From an uncultured Ectothiorhodospiraceae bacterium (GTDB taxonomy: Bacteria; Pseudomonadota; Gammaproteobacteria; UBA9214): a stretch of 59,163 bases of DNA. Location of the stretch: positions 1-59,163 of the forward strand of contig CAMYIX010000067.1 in NCBI GenBank assembly GCA_947258615.1, written 5' to 3'. The notes beneath the pieces were generated by a model. It made no database searches, was not told where the DNA came from, and worked only from the letters and a program-made list of their open reading frames with translations. This document shows positions 18,829 to 27,527 of this stretch, piece by piece. How positions within the stretch are numbered: the first letter of the stretch is position 1; every line of letters starts with the position of its first letter. The position numbers were made by a program, and so were the translations under genes.

Positions 18829-20097
18829 ATGAAACCGCGATTCACCACGCTGCCTGAGTGGCTGCAATGGCAGGAGGGTCTGCACCCGAAAAAAATCGAC
18901 CTGGGACTAGAACGCGTGGCCACGGTGGCCGCGCGCATGGGTGTCCTGGATGCCAGACATGCGGTAATCAGCGTCGCCGGTACCAACGGCAAGGGCTCCA
19001 GCGTGGCGATGCTAGAGGCCGTCTACCTTGCGGGCGGTTACCGCGTTGGCAGCTACACCTCTCCCCACCTGCAGCGTTACAACGAGCGAGTGCGTCTGAA
19101 TGCCCGCGAGGTGGCAGACGATATCCTGTGTGCGGCATTCCAGGCGGTCGATGAACGCCGCGTGGGGGAGAGCCTGACGTATTTTGAATTCGGTACCCTG
19201 GCAGCGCTGCATATTTTCAGTCAGATCGATCTGGATGTCGTCCTGCTTGAAGTCGGACTGGGTGGCCGCCTGGATGCCGTCAACGTGGTGGATCCAGACG
19301 TTGCACTGGTTACCGCTGTCGGGATTGACCACGTGCACTGGCTGGGTAACGATCGTGAGGCAATCGGCAGGGAAAAGGCCGGCATATTTCGTGCCGGCCG
19401 GCCGGCGGTTTGCAGTGATCCGTCGCCACCCTCCAGTCTCGAGCAGGTGGCCCTCGAGAGGGGCGCCGAGTGGTATTGTCTCAACCGGCAGTTCGGCTGC
19501 GAGTCCCGTACGGGCACATGGCACTGGCGGGGTCCCGGGTGCAGTTATCAGGATTTGCCACTGCCTTCATTGTCCGGGCGCCACCAGATCGAGAATGCCA
19601 GCGGGGTGATGATGGTAGTGGAATTGCTGCAGCAACGTCTCCCGGTCAGTCGGGCCGCCATCGAAAAAGGTCTGCACTCCATTGCCCTGGCGGGTCGATT
19701 CCAGGTCATCCCGGGCGCAGTGGAAATGATTCTGGATGTCGCCCACAACCCCCACGGTGCCAGGCGCCTCGCCGAGACCCTCGATGAACGGCCCTGCCAG
19801 GGCCAGTCGCACTGCGTCCTCGGCATGCTCGATGACAAGGACGCCGGGGGTGTTGCGCGTGCCTTGTCGGGTGCTGTCGATCACTGGTATCCCGCCGGCC
19901 TGGACGCGGACCGCGGGCTGGGTCCGGATGCGCTCTGCAGTCAGCTGCGTGGCCTGCTCGATACCGACAGGCTGCATCCCTGCAGTACGGTCGGGGAGGC
20001 CATCCAGGCGGCCCGTGGCAACGCCAGGGAAGGGGACCGGATCATCGTCTGCGGCTCGTTCCATACCGTGGCGGAAGCCGGCGCAGGTAGGGTATAG
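18829..20097 (+). CDS. folC: folylpolyglutamate / dihydrofolate synthase
   Basis: Adds glutamate to dihydropteroate and to folates, in the cytoplasm. The Mur-ligase-type P-loop AGTNGKGSS is at residues 50-58, and the family blocks YTSPHLQRYNERVRLN, LEVGLGGRLDAVNVV and DVAHNPHGARRLAETL follow in order. Length 422 is typical. It is followed after 51 nt by a SPOR-domain gene; accD-folC-dedD/SPOR-cvpA-purF is a widespread gammaproteobacterial order. Confidence 0.96.
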   Translation: MKPRFTTLPEWLQWQEGLHPKKIDLGLERVATVAARMGVLDARHAVISVAGTNGKGSSVAMLEAVYLAGGYRVGSYTSPHLQRYNERVRLNAREVADDILCAAFQAVDERRVGESLTYFEFGTLAALHIFSQIDLDVVLLEVGLGGRLDAVNVVDPDVALVTAVGIDHVHWLGNDREAIGREKAGIFRAGRPAVCSDPSPPSSLEQVALERGAEWYCLNRQFGCESRTGTWHWRGPGCSYQDLPLPSLSGRHQIENASGVMMVVELLQQRLPVSRAAIEKGLHSIALAGRFQVIPGAVEMILDVAHNPHGARRLAETLDERPCQGQSHCVLGMLDDKDAGGVARALSGAVDHWYPAGLDADRGLGPDALCSQLRGLLDTDRLHPCSTVGEAIQAARGNAREGDRIIVCGSFHTVAEAGAGRV

Positions 20098-20148
20098 TCA
20101 CGCCGGTACGTACCGGCCCGGTTTGGCTGCGGTTATCGCGAGAACACC

Positions 20149-20730
20149 ATGGATCAGAAACTCAAGCAAAGGCTGGTAGGGGCTGTCGTGCTGATATCCC
20201 TGGCCGTAATATTTATCCCCATCATCCTGGAGGGTCCGGATGATGAATGGTCGCCGCATTCGCAGGGTATGCCGGAGCCGCCGAAAATAGACTATCGTGC
20301 GGAGATCGCGTTGCCGCCCCCTGATGACGTACCGTCAGCGCGAGTGCTGCCGGGCCACGTAGAACCGGTTGCGGAGGAGGCCACTGCACCCGAACCCGCT
20401 GCGGACGACACGGCACCGGAACCGGTGGCCGTCGTCCCGGAACCGGAAAAAACTGCCCCCGTGCCACCCCGGGCGACGCCCATCCCGGCTGAGGCATGGC
20501 TTATCCAGGTCGGCAGTTTCAGCCTGCAGCCCAATGCCCGGGGTCTGCGGGACCATTTGCAACAGGCCGGTTTCGATGCCCTTATCCAGGACATCAAGAC
20601 CACAGGCGGGGAGACCACCTACCGTGTTCTGGTCGGTCCCCTGGACGAGCGCGCAGCGGCGGAGAAGTTGCAACAACGCCTGGCGCGGGAACAGCAGCTC
20701 AAGGGCCTGGTCGTGCAGGGTGGTGGTTAA
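20149..20730 (+). CDS. SPOR-domain membrane protein (DedD-like)
   Basis: 193 residues: a short basic N-terminus, one transmembrane helix about residues 9-26, a Pro/Glu/Ala-rich periplasmic linker, and a C-terminal SPOR domain about 115-190 (WLIQVGSFSLQPNARGLRDHL and TTYRVLVGPLDERAAAEKL). SPOR domains bind denuded septal peptidoglycan, so a role at the division site is expected. The position between folC and cvpA is the same as E. coli dedD, which supports that name without proving orthology. Confidence 0.88.
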   Translation: MDQKLKQRLVGAVVLISLAVIFIPIILEGPDDEWSPHSQGMPEPPKIDYRAEIALPPPDDVPSARVLPGHVEPVAEEATAPEPAADDTAPEPVAVVPEPEKTAPVPPRATPIPAEAWLIQVGSFSLQPNARGLRDHLQQAGFDALIQDIKTTGGETTYRVLVGPLDERAAAEKLQQRLAREQQLKGLVVQGGG

Positions 20731-20972
20731 CCGGCATTCCCGGCGGGCAGGGCGGGAACCACACAGGGCACAGATGTATCGAACGTGGTGATTCGCAGCA
20801 AGACAGCGAGTTCCCGGGTATTGCCCATCCCGGTGGGGAATGCGGGCCCGGACTCCCCGAATGGGCATGGCGGGGCTAATCGCTTATCTGGTAAGATCAC
20901 GGCCTGTTGTATTTTTATTTAAAGTCAATGGGCTAAGTCGTTGAAGCCCGGTTATTTCGAGGAAGTACAGCG

Positions 20973-21464
20973 ATGGCCTGGATCGATATCATAATCATTG
21001 CACTGATTATCCTGTCAGCGGTTTTGAGTCTCTTCCGTGGATTTGTGAAGGAGGCGCTGGCACTCGCATCCTGGCTCGTGGCCTTCTGGGTCGCCATGGT
21101 TTTTCACGAGGACCTGGCTGCGGTGCTGTCACAGTGGTTGACAGAGCCCTCGGTCCAGAAGATCGCCGCGTTCAGTATTCTCTTCATTAGCGTACTGCTG
21201 CTGGGTGCGCTGGTGAACTACCTGGCCGGCAAACTCGTGGACAAGACCGGCCTGACGGGTACCGACCGCATGCTGGGCGTGGTCTTCGGGGTGGCACGTG
21301 GAGGGGTCATCGTCGCTGTGCTGGTACTGCTGGCCGGACTGACGGCCCTGCCCCAGGACTCCTGGTGGCAGGCATCCCGTTTACTCGGTTATTTTCAGGA
21401 ATTCGCACTCTGGATTCACGACCTCATTCCCGAAGGAATGCTGGGCGACATCACCTACACTTAG
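20973..21464 (+). CDS. cvpA: CvpA family membrane protein
   Basis: 163-residue inner-membrane protein with four predicted helices. The N-terminus AWIDIIIIALIILSAVLSLFRGFVKEALALASWL is the family hallmark, followed by the LTGTDRMLGVVFGVARG loop. Relatives are needed for colicin V export and for envelope stress or bile resistance, with no settled biochemical role. It sits just upstream of purF (36 nt), the classic purF operon arrangement. GAGGAAG precedes the ATG. Confidence 0.95.
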   Translation: MAWIDIIIIALIILSAVLSLFRGFVKEALALASWLVAFWVAMVFHEDLAAVLSQWLTEPSVQKIAAFSILFISVLLLGALVNYLAGKLVDKTGLTGTDRMLGVVFGVARGGVIVAVLVLLAGLTALPQDSWWQASRLLGYFQEFALWIHDLIPEGMLGDITYT

Positions 21465-21500
21465 TCTAGCGGCAGTCGCGGCTACTTTAGAGGTTCATCT

Positions 21501-23012
21501 ATGTGCGGCATCATAGGCGTCGTCGCCCGCAGCCAGGTTAACCAGGCGATTTATGACGGACTGACTGTCCTGCAGCATCGTGGCCAGGATGCAGCGGGCA
21601 TCATGACCTGCGAGGGCGGGCGCCTGCACTTGCGCAAGAATAACGGCCTGGTAAGGGACGTCTTCCATACCCGTCACATGCTGCGCCTGCCCGGCAATAT
21701 GGGCATCGGCCATGTGCGCTATCCAACCGCCGGCTGCGAGAGCTCAGCCGAGGCGCAGCCGTTTTACGTCAATTCCCCCTACGGAATCAGCCTGGCCCAT
21801 AACGGCAACCTGACCAATGCCAACAAGCTGAAACAGGAACTGTTCCAGGAAGATCTGCGCCAGATCAACACCGATTCCGATTCCGAGGTATTGCTGAATG
21901 TCCTGGCCCATGAACTGCAACAGCAGCGCAAGCTACGCCTGGATGTGGATGATGTCTTCGACGCGGTGGCGGGTGTGCACAGGCGCTGCGAGGGGGCCTA
22001 TGCGGCGGTCGCGCTGATCACCGGCTTTGGCATACTTGCGTTTCGTGACCCCTACGGAATTCGACCACTGGTCTACGGCAAGCGGGAGACCCCGCAGGGG
22101 ACCGAGTACATGGCTGCATCCGAGAGCGTGGCCCTGGATGTACTGGGGTTCGAACTGGTCGCCGACCTTGCACCCGGCGAGGCCGTGTTCATGACCCTGT
22201 CCGGGGAGATACATACCCGCCAGTGCGCGGAGCAGCCCGTCCATTCTCCCTGTATTTTCGAATACGTTTACCTGGCCCGGCCGGATTCCATGATCGACAG
22301 CGTTTCGGTGTACAAGGCACGACTGCGCATGGGCGAGAGGCTGGCCATGAAAATCCGGCGCGTGCGTCCGGAGCATGACATCGATGTAGTTATACCGATA
22401 CCGGACACCAGCCGCACCTCAGCCCTGCAGCTCGCCAACAAGCTGGGAGTCATCTACCGCGAGGGTTTTATCAAGAACCGCTATATCGGCAGGACCTTTA
22501 TCATGCCGGGACAACAGCAGCGCAAGAAATCGGTCCGCCAGAAGCTCAATGCGATTGATCTGGAGTTCCGGGGAAAGAACGTCTTGCTGGTCGATGACTC
22601 GATCGTACGCGGGACGACGTCATCACAGATCATCCAGATGGCGCGTGACGCAGGAGCGAAGAAGGTCTATTTCGCCTCGGCGGCGCCGGCGGTCCGCTAC
22701 CCCAATGTCTACGGGATCGACATGCCCACGGGTAGCGAACTGATCGCGCACGGACGCAGTGAGCAGGAGGTGTGCGAGGCCATCGGTGCGGACTGGCTCG
22801 TGTACCAGGACCTGGATGATCTGATCGAAGCCGTCAGGAAGGGCAGTTCAACCATCGAACGCTTCGATACATCGGTATTTACCGGGGAATACGTAACCGG
22901 CGACATCGGCAGTGATTACCTGCATGATCTCCAGCTGATCCGCAACGATGCTGCCAAGAAGGAACGCCGTGACAGCGATAATGAAGGTATCGATCTGCAT
23001 AATACGGCCTGA
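21501..23012 (+). CDS. purF: amidophosphoribosyltransferase
   Basis: First committed step of purine synthesis: PRPP plus glutamine to phosphoribosylamine. The sequence starts MCGIIGVV, so after Met removal Cys2 is the N-terminal glutamine amidotransferase nucleophile. The phosphoribosyltransferase motif [14 protein letters not shown] is near residues 361-374. Length 503 is typical of the E. coli type. AGAGG precedes the start. No PurR-like operator or purine riboswitch is recognisable in the short gap after cvpA, so it is probably cotranscribed with cvpA. Confidence 0.97.
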   Translation: MCGIIGVVARSQVNQAIYDGLTVLQHRGQDAAGIMTCEGGRLHLRKNNGLVRDVFHTRHMLRLPGNMGIGHVRYPTAGCESSAEAQPFYVNSPYGISLAHNGNLTNANKLKQELFQEDLRQINTDSDSEVLLNVLAHELQQQRKLRLDVDDVFDAVAGVHRRCEGAYAAVALITGFGILAFRDPYGIRPLVYGKRETPQGTEYMAASESVALDVLGFELVADLAPGEAVFMTLSGEIHTRQCAEQPVHSPCIFEYVYLARPDSMIDSVSVYKARLRMGERLAMKIRRVRPEHDIDVVIPIPDTSRTSALQLANKLGVIYREGFIKNRYIGRTFIMPGQQQRKKSVRQKLNAIDLEFRGKNVLLVDDSIVRGTTSSQIIQMARDAGAKKVYFASAAPAVRYPNVYGIDMPTGSELIAHGRSEQEVCEAIGADWLVYQDLDDLIEAVRKGSSTIERFDTSVFTGEYVTGDIGSDYLHDLQLIRNDAAKKERRDSDNEGIDLHNTA

Positions 23013-23024
23013 CCACTGCCGCTG

Positions 23025-23053
23025 TTGACAGGTCTCGATGCCTCAACTAGTCT
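23025..23053 (+). promoter_or_regulatory. sigma-70-type promoter of the metZ leader
   Basis: TTGACA at 23025-23030, 17 nt spacing, then TAGTCT at 23048-23053. The -35 is perfect and the -10 is acceptable. Transcription would start near 23060, at the 5' edge of the SAM-II-type aptamer, which strengthens both calls. Confidence 0.7.
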
Positions 23054-23060
23054 CTTTGAC

Positions 23061-23116
23061 AACTGCGCCGATTTGATTTCAGCTTGCGGGCGCTTTCCAA
23101 ATACAGCTAAAGCGAT
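23061..23116 (+). ncRNA. SAM-II riboswitch aptamer upstream of metZ
   Basis: Compact H-type pseudoknot layout of the SAM-II (metA/SAM_alpha) family. P1 pairs GCGCC (23065-23069) with GGCGC (23089-23093). The loop carries GATTTGATTT and GCTTGCG, and the 3' part carries AAATACAGCTAAAGCG, matching the conserved GAUUU, CUUGC and GCUAAA elements I remember from crystal-structure and alphaproteobacterial examples. It starts where the promoter would initiate, is followed at once by an intrinsic terminator, and precedes a methionine biosynthesis gene. SAM binding is expected to lower metZ expression. SAM-II is mostly an alphaproteobacterial class. Confidence 0.83.
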
Positions 23117-23120
23117 GGCT

Positions 23121-23153
23121 CCTGCTTTCGCATTACTGCAAGCGGGTTTTTTT
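23121..23153 (+). terminator. intrinsic terminator, expression platform of the metZ riboswitch
   Basis: Stem CCTGCTT (23121-23127) / AAGCGGG (23140-23146, one G-T pair), followed by seven T (23147-23153). It begins 4-5 nt after the aptamer and ends 57 nt before the metZ ATG. This fits transcriptional attenuation. I do not see a clear separate antiterminator stem. Confidence 0.8.
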
Positions 23154-23209
23154 ACGCCCCGGGAACGGGCGCAGGAGACCCGCTGACCGGATACGCCTGG
23201 AGACAAGAC

Positions 23210-24397
23210 ATGCCTATCGATGACGAGGAACTTGCCTTTGAGACCCGGGCGATTCGTGCGGGTCAGCAGCGCACCGCTGAAGGTGAGCATGCCGAGCCGA
23301 TCTTTCCGACCTCAAGTTATGTGTTCGGCAGTGCCGCCGAGGCCGCGGCACGTTTCTCCGGTGATCAGCCCGGCAATATCTATTCCCGCTTTACCAACCC
23401 TACGGTGCGCACCTTTGAACAGCGCCTGGCCTCGCTGGAAGGCGGGGAACGCTGCGTCGCCACGGCCTCGGGCATGGCCGCCATACTGGCGACCTGCGCG
23501 GGCCTGCTCAAGGCAGGAGACCACATCGTGTCTTCGCGCAGCATATTCGGCACGACGACCGTGCTGTTTTCCACCTACCTGGCGAAGTTCGGTATCGATA
23601 CCAGCTTTGTATCGCTGACTGACCCGGACGCATGGCGGAATGCGGTGCGCGACAATACCCGGCTGCTGTTCCTCGAGACACCTTCCAATCCGCTGACGGA
23701 GCTGGCCGATATTGCGCAACTCGCAGAACTCGCCCATGCCAGGGGCTGCCTGCTGGTGGTGGACAACTGTTTCTGCACGCCGGCCTTGCAGCAACCGCTG
23801 AAGGCGGGTGCGGATATCGTCATTCATTCGGCCACCAAGTACCTGGACGGGCAGGGGCGCTGTATCGGCGGTGCAGTAGTAGGTAACGAGGAACACGTCG
23901 GCAAGGATGTCTACGGTTTCCTGCGCACGGCAGGGCCGACCATGAGCCCGTTCAATGCCTGGGTGTTTCTCAAGGGGCTGGAGACGCTGAGTGTGCGGAT
24001 GCAGGCGCACTGCGAGCGTGCACTGGCACTGGCGCAGTGGCTGGAGGAGCAGGCCGGGGTCGAGCGGGTCTACTATCCCGGTCTCGAGTCCCACCCGCAA
24101 CATGAGCTGGCCAGCCGCCAGCAGCAAGGTTTCGGCGGCATCGTTTCCTTCGATCTCAGGGGCGGCAAGGCCGCTGCCTGGAAGCTGATCGATACCACCG
24201 CCGTTTTCTCGATTACCGCGAATCTCGGCGACACCAAGAGCACCATCACGCATCCGGCGACGACTACCCACGGGCGCCTGACCCCGGAGCAGCGCAGCGA
24301 GTCCGGTATCGGCGACGGCCTGGTCCGTCTTGCCGTGGGTCTGGAGGCCGTCGATGACCTGCAGGCGGACCTGGCGCGTGGTCTTGCAGCACTCTAG
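23210..24397 (+). CDS. metZ: O-succinylhomoserine sulfhydrylase
   Basis: PLP enzyme of the Cys/Met metabolism family that makes homocysteine from O-succinylhomoserine and sulfide. The PLP lysine is Lys210 in HSATKYLDGQGR. The N-terminal FETRAIRAGQQRTAEGEHAEPIFPTSSYVF pattern and the position after purF match metZ of Pseudomonas rather than metB/metC. Length 395 is usual. GGAG lies 9 nt before the ATG. Expression appears controlled by the SAM-II-type aptamer and terminator in its leader. Confidence 0.94.
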   Translation: MPIDDEELAFETRAIRAGQQRTAEGEHAEPIFPTSSYVFGSAAEAAARFSGDQPGNIYSRFTNPTVRTFEQRLASLEGGERCVATASGMAAILATCAGLLKAGDHIVSSRSIFGTTTVLFSTYLAKFGIDTSFVSLTDPDAWRNAVRDNTRLLFLETPSNPLTELADIAQLAELAHARGCLLVVDNCFCTPALQQPLKAGADIVIHSATKYLDGQGRCIGGAVVGNEEHVGKDVYGFLRTAGPTMSPFNAWVFLKGLETLSVRMQAHCERALALAQWLEEQAGVERVYYPGLESHPQHELASRQQQGFGGIVSFDLRGGKAAAWKLIDTTAVFSITANLGDTKSTITHPATTTHGRLTPEQRSESGIGDGLVRLAVGLEAVDDLQADLARGLAAL

Positions 24398-24407
24398 CGC
24401 CCATGCC

Positions 24408-25304
24408 ATGGTCCGGCGGGGAGTTCAGCAGAAGGACGACCACTGCCGGCAAGCAGCGTCGCTACCGGTCGGCCATGCAGAGGTTGATGCGGAAGTGACC
24501 AGCCTGTTTAGCTGCGCCCGCGAGTGCATCGATGCGTGCGACCCGGACGCCAAGCTGGCCCTGACCCGGGATACGGCGCAGGCCTGGCGTGCGCAGGCAC
24601 TGCAGCTGCTCGAGTCGACTGCGCCGCAACCGATCGCCGTGCCGGGCCGGCCGGAACGACCCGAACTGGTGCATCCATCCCGGGTGGTCTCGCGCAAGTT
24701 GTCGAGCGAGGCGGGCAGGGCGGCCCTGCTGCACGCACTGGCCCATATCGAGTTCAATGCTGTCAATCTGGCGTGGGATGCAGTTTACCGGTTTCGCGGC
24801 CTGCCGCCGTCCTACTACGCTGACTGGGTCCGGGTTGCCGACGAGGAGGCGCAGCATTTCGGTCTGTTGAGAGAGCGCCTGCGCGCACTCGGGCATGACT
24901 ACGGGGATTTCCCGGCGCATGATGGCCTCTGGGAGATGGCCTGCCGCACAGGCCATGATGTCATGGTGCGTATGGCGCTGGTGCCACGGGTGCTTGAGGC
25001 TCGCGGACTGGATGTTACGCCGGGGATGATCACTCGCCTGCAGCAGGCAGGAGACGCGGACAGTGCACGGGTGCTGGAGGTCATTTTGCGTGACGAGATC
25101 GGCCACGTGGAGATCGGCTCGCGCTGGTATCGCTTCCTGTGCCGGCAACGCGGACTTGACCCCCTGCAGACCTTTCGCGAGCTGCTGGATGAATACATGC
25201 ATGGCCGGGTAAAAAATCCGCTGAATGACGCGGCAAGACGGCAGGCAGGCTTTGACAGTGATGAACTGGACCTGCTACACCGCATTACAGGGGGAGGAGC
25301 ATGA
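24408..25304 (+). CDS. ferritin-like DUF455 (COG2833) protein
   Basis: Predicted four-helix ferritin-like fold. Carboxylate/His motifs expected for a di-iron site are visible: AHIEFNAVNLAWDAVYRF, VADEEAQHFGLLRERL, and RDEIGHVEIGSRWYRFLC. Members of the family are often next to metabolic genes, and their substrate is unknown. The start is uncertain: ATG 24408 has no Shine-Dalgarno, while GTG 24495 gives VTSLFSCARECIDACDPDAKLALT, closer to how I recall family N-termini, with GAGG 12 nt upstream. It follows metZ by 10 nt and overlaps the lipoprotein gene by 4 nt (ATGA). Confidence 0.82.
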   Translation: MVRRGVQQKDDHCRQAASLPVGHAEVDAEVTSLFSCARECIDACDPDAKLALTRDTAQAWRAQALQLLESTAPQPIAVPGRPERPELVHPSRVVSRKLSSEAGRAALLHALAHIEFNAVNLAWDAVYRFRGLPPSYYADWVRVADEEAQHFGLLRERLRALGHDYGDFPAHDGLWEMACRTGHDVMVRMALVPRVLEARGLDVTPGMITRLQQAGDADSARVLEVILRDEIGHVEIGSRWYRFLCRQRGLDPLQTFRELLDEYMHGRVKNPLNDAARRQAGFDSDELDLLHRITGGGA

Positions 25305-26062
25305 TGAGCTGTCGCAGGCTGTTCACCCTGCTGATGCTGGCCGCTGTCTGCAGCGCCTGTTCAAGCGCCGAGGATGGCCAGGCTGACGGCACCGCCACCG
25401 ATACCGTCCCTGCTGTTGCTATTACGGCGACCGTCCTGCACTACCAGGAACAGGAGGCGGGGACAGACAGCTACCCGGTACGGGTCCTGATCAGCCCGGA
25501 TTTCCTGCGCATCGATGACGGCTATGCAGAAAGCGATTTCGCCCTGCTCGACAGGGCGGCGCGCAGCGTCTTCAGTGTCAGCCACGAAGACCGCACTATC
25601 CTGGTGATACAGGATACGCAGGCAGACCGCGAGGTCCCGCCCGGTATCCTCATGGAGCTGGAGCAGACGGTCGATACCGAGGCGCCCCGGGTTGCGGGCA
25701 AGCAACCGGTGCATTTGCGATTTATGGCCAATGCGGCCGTATGCCATGAGGCCGTGGTGGTGCCCGGACTGCTGGAAGACGCGGTCAAGGCGCTGGTCGA
25801 ATATGAGGAGATACTCGCCTCGCGGCAACAGGAAACCCTGTCAATTACCCCGGAGTCCATGCAGTCTGCGTGTTTCCTGACGCGCTATGTCTATGCCCCC
25901 GCGCGGCATCTGCGCCAGGGCTTTCCGATCCGTGAGTGGGATGATGCCGGCTACAGCCGCCTTCTTGTGGATTACCGCGAGTCGGAACAGCTGGCAGGCG
26001 AGCTGTTCCACCTGCCTGAGGGTTACCAGCGCTACTCGCTGGGCGAGTCGCCCGGACTATGA
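25301..26062 (+). CDS. putative lipoprotein of unknown function
   Basis: 253 residues. A basic start (MMSCRR), a hydrophobic stretch, then VCSACSS suggest a lipoprotein signal peptide with lipidation at Cys20, although Cys at the -3 position is unusual for a lipobox. The mature part is acidic, with several beta-like segments and two later cysteines (AVCHEA, QSACFL) that could form a disulfide. I do not recognise a domain. It overlaps the COG2833 gene by 4 nt, so the two are translationally coupled, and its 3' end overlaps the convergent lpxH by 6 nt. Confidence 0.7.
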   Translation: MMSCRRLFTLLMLAAVCSACSSAEDGQADGTATDTVPAVAITATVLHYQEQEAGTDSYPVRVLISPDFLRIDDGYAESDFALLDRAARSVFSVSHEDRTILVIQDTQADREVPPGILMELEQTVDTEAPRVAGKQPVHLRFMANAAVCHEAVVVPGLLEDAVKALVEYEEILASRQQETLSITPESMQSACFLTRYVYAPARHLRQGFPIREWDDAGYSRLLVDYRESEQLAGELFHLPEGYQRYSLGESPGL

Positions 26063-26779
26063 CAGCGACTGCAACCGGCAGCCTGCCGGGGTGCACTCGA
26101 GAACACTGCCCTGTTCATACCAGTCGCCGAGTACCAGGCGCCGGGCCGGCTTGCCGTTCACCCGCAGTTCATGGACTGCCGGGCGATGGGTGTGGCCGTG
26201 GATCAGCCGCTGCACGGCGTGCCGCTCCATGGTGTCGGTCACGGTCTGCGGATTGACATCCATGATCGAGTCCGGCTTCCCATGGGTCCTCTCGATGCTG
26301 GTCTCCCGCAACTGAGCAGCTATTTGGCGGCGTTCTGCCAGCGGCCTGGCCAGAAAGGCCTGCTGCCACGCAGGTTCCCGGACCATGTCGCGAAAGGCCA
26401 GGTATTCCGTGTCGTCGGTGCACAACAGGTCACCGTGCATCAGCAGGGTGGCCTGGCCGTACAGATCGACGACTGTCGGGTCGGCGAGCAGTTTGCAGCC
26501 AGATGCCGCGGCGAAGTCCTCGCCCAGGAGAAAGTCCCGGTTCCCGTGCATGACATAGACAGGCGTGCCCGACCCGGCGCAGTCCCTGAGTCCTGCGCAG
26601 ACAGCGTCGGCCAGCGAACTGTCGTCATCATCACCGACCCAGGCCTCGAACAGGTCGCCGAGGATATACAGGCGCTCGGCAGAGCGGCCACGGCCCTCGA
26701 GGAAGTCGAGAAACAGCCGGGTGATTTCAGGGCGCTGCGGATCCAGGTGCAGGTCGGAGATGAACAGGGTGCACGGCAT
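26057..26779 (-). CDS. lpxH: UDP-2,3-diacylglucosamine pyrophosphatase
   Basis: Fourth step of lipid A synthesis: hydrolyses UDP-2,3-diacylglucosamine to lipid X at the inner membrane. It is a calcineurin-like metallophosphoesterase with all metal motifs in order: ISDLHLDPQRPE (about residue 8), GDLFEAWVGDDD, MHGNRDFLLG, LMHGDLLCTDD, and IHGHTHRPAVH near the C-terminus. Length 240 is typical. It lies 10 nt after the cyclophilin gene on the same strand, matching the common ppi-lpxH pair, and its end overlaps the convergent lipoprotein gene. Confidence 0.96.
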   Translation of the reverse strand: MPCTLFISDLHLDPQRPEITRLFLDFLEGRGRSAERLYILGDLFEAWVGDDDDSSLADAVCAGLRDCAGSGTPVYVMHGNRDFLLGEDFAAASGCKLLADPTVVDLYGQATLLMHGDLLCTDDTEYLAFRDMVREPAWQQAFLARPLAERRQIAAQLRETSIERTHGKPDSIMDVNPQTVTDTMERHAVQRLIHGHTHRPAVHELRVNGKPARRLVLGDWYEQGSVLECTPAGCRLQSLS

Positions 26780-26789
26780 TCGACCGCGA

Positions 26790-27386
26790 CTAGCCTTCCG
26801 CGATCTTCACCGAATTGATGGTCACTGCCTCGACCGGCACATCCTGGTGTCCTGAGCGGTTGCCGGTCTTGACGCCCTCGATGGCATGTACAACGTCGAT
26901 ACCGTCAACGACCTTGCCGAATACGCAGTAACCCCAGCCCTGGGGCGTGGGGGCGGAGTGGTCCAGGAAGCTGTTGTCCTTGACATTGATGAAGAACTGG
27001 GCCGTGGCGGAATGCGGGTCGCTGGTGCGTGCCATGGCGATCGAGCCGGTGACGTTCTTGAGTCCGTTATTGGCCTCGTTCTTGACCGATCCCCTGGTCG
27101 GCTTCTGGTTCATGTCGGCATCGAAGCCGCCGCCCTGGATCATGAAGCCGGGGATGACGCGATGAAAGATGGTGCCGTCGTAGAAACCTGCCTTTGCATA
27201 CTCGACAAAGTTTTCGACAGTCTCCGGGGCCTTGTCCCCGTCGAGTTCCAGTGTTACGAGACCCATGCTCGTGTCCATGTGTACAGTAATCATGCCGGCT
27301 CCTTGTGTGTCGTTTTCTGAAGAACAACCGGTCGCCGGTATCATGCCAAGCATCGCGGTCAGGATAATTCCAAGCAGTTGTTTCAT
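26790..27386 (-). CDS. cyclophilin-type peptidylprolyl isomerase, lipoprotein form
   Basis: Prolyl cis-trans isomerase. The cyclophilin domain (about residues 33-196) has [15 protein letters not shown], which contains the catalytic Arg, [13 protein letters not shown], and [16 protein letters not shown]. Ahead of it is a lipoprotein signal peptide with lipobox ATGC (Cys21), and the ATG has GGAG 6 nt upstream. So this is predicted to be an envelope lipoprotein, whereas the usual lpxH neighbour (PpiB) is cytoplasmic. Met32 ([11 protein letters not shown]) would give a PpiB-like cytoplasmic form if used. It is probably cotranscribed with lpxH. Confidence 0.9.
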   Translation of the reverse strand: MKQLLGIILTAMLGMIPATGCSSENDTQGAGMITVHMDTSMGLVTLELDGDKAPETVENFVEYAKAGFYDGTIFHRVIPGFMIQGGGFDADMNQKPTRGSVKNEANNGLKNVTGSIAMARTSDPHSATAQFFINVKDNSFLDHSAPTPQGWGYCVFGKVVDGIDVVHAIEGVKTGNRSGHQDVPVEAVTINSVKIAEG

Positions 27387-27527
27387 TTGCTTCTCCGGTT
27401 AATATCTGCCGGCTGCCAATAATATAAGCTTCTGCCCGAGTTACAAGTCCGCAGGGGTGTTTCCCGGCGTGCTTTCCGTTACCATGGCCGCGCCATGGGT
27501 ACCCCCGAGTTGTAGCGGACCGGAACA

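Noticed and set aside
25361..25828. Minus-strand ORF opposite the lipoprotein gene
   Set aside because: No support; the plus-strand frame has a signal peptide and ATGA coupling to the gene before it.
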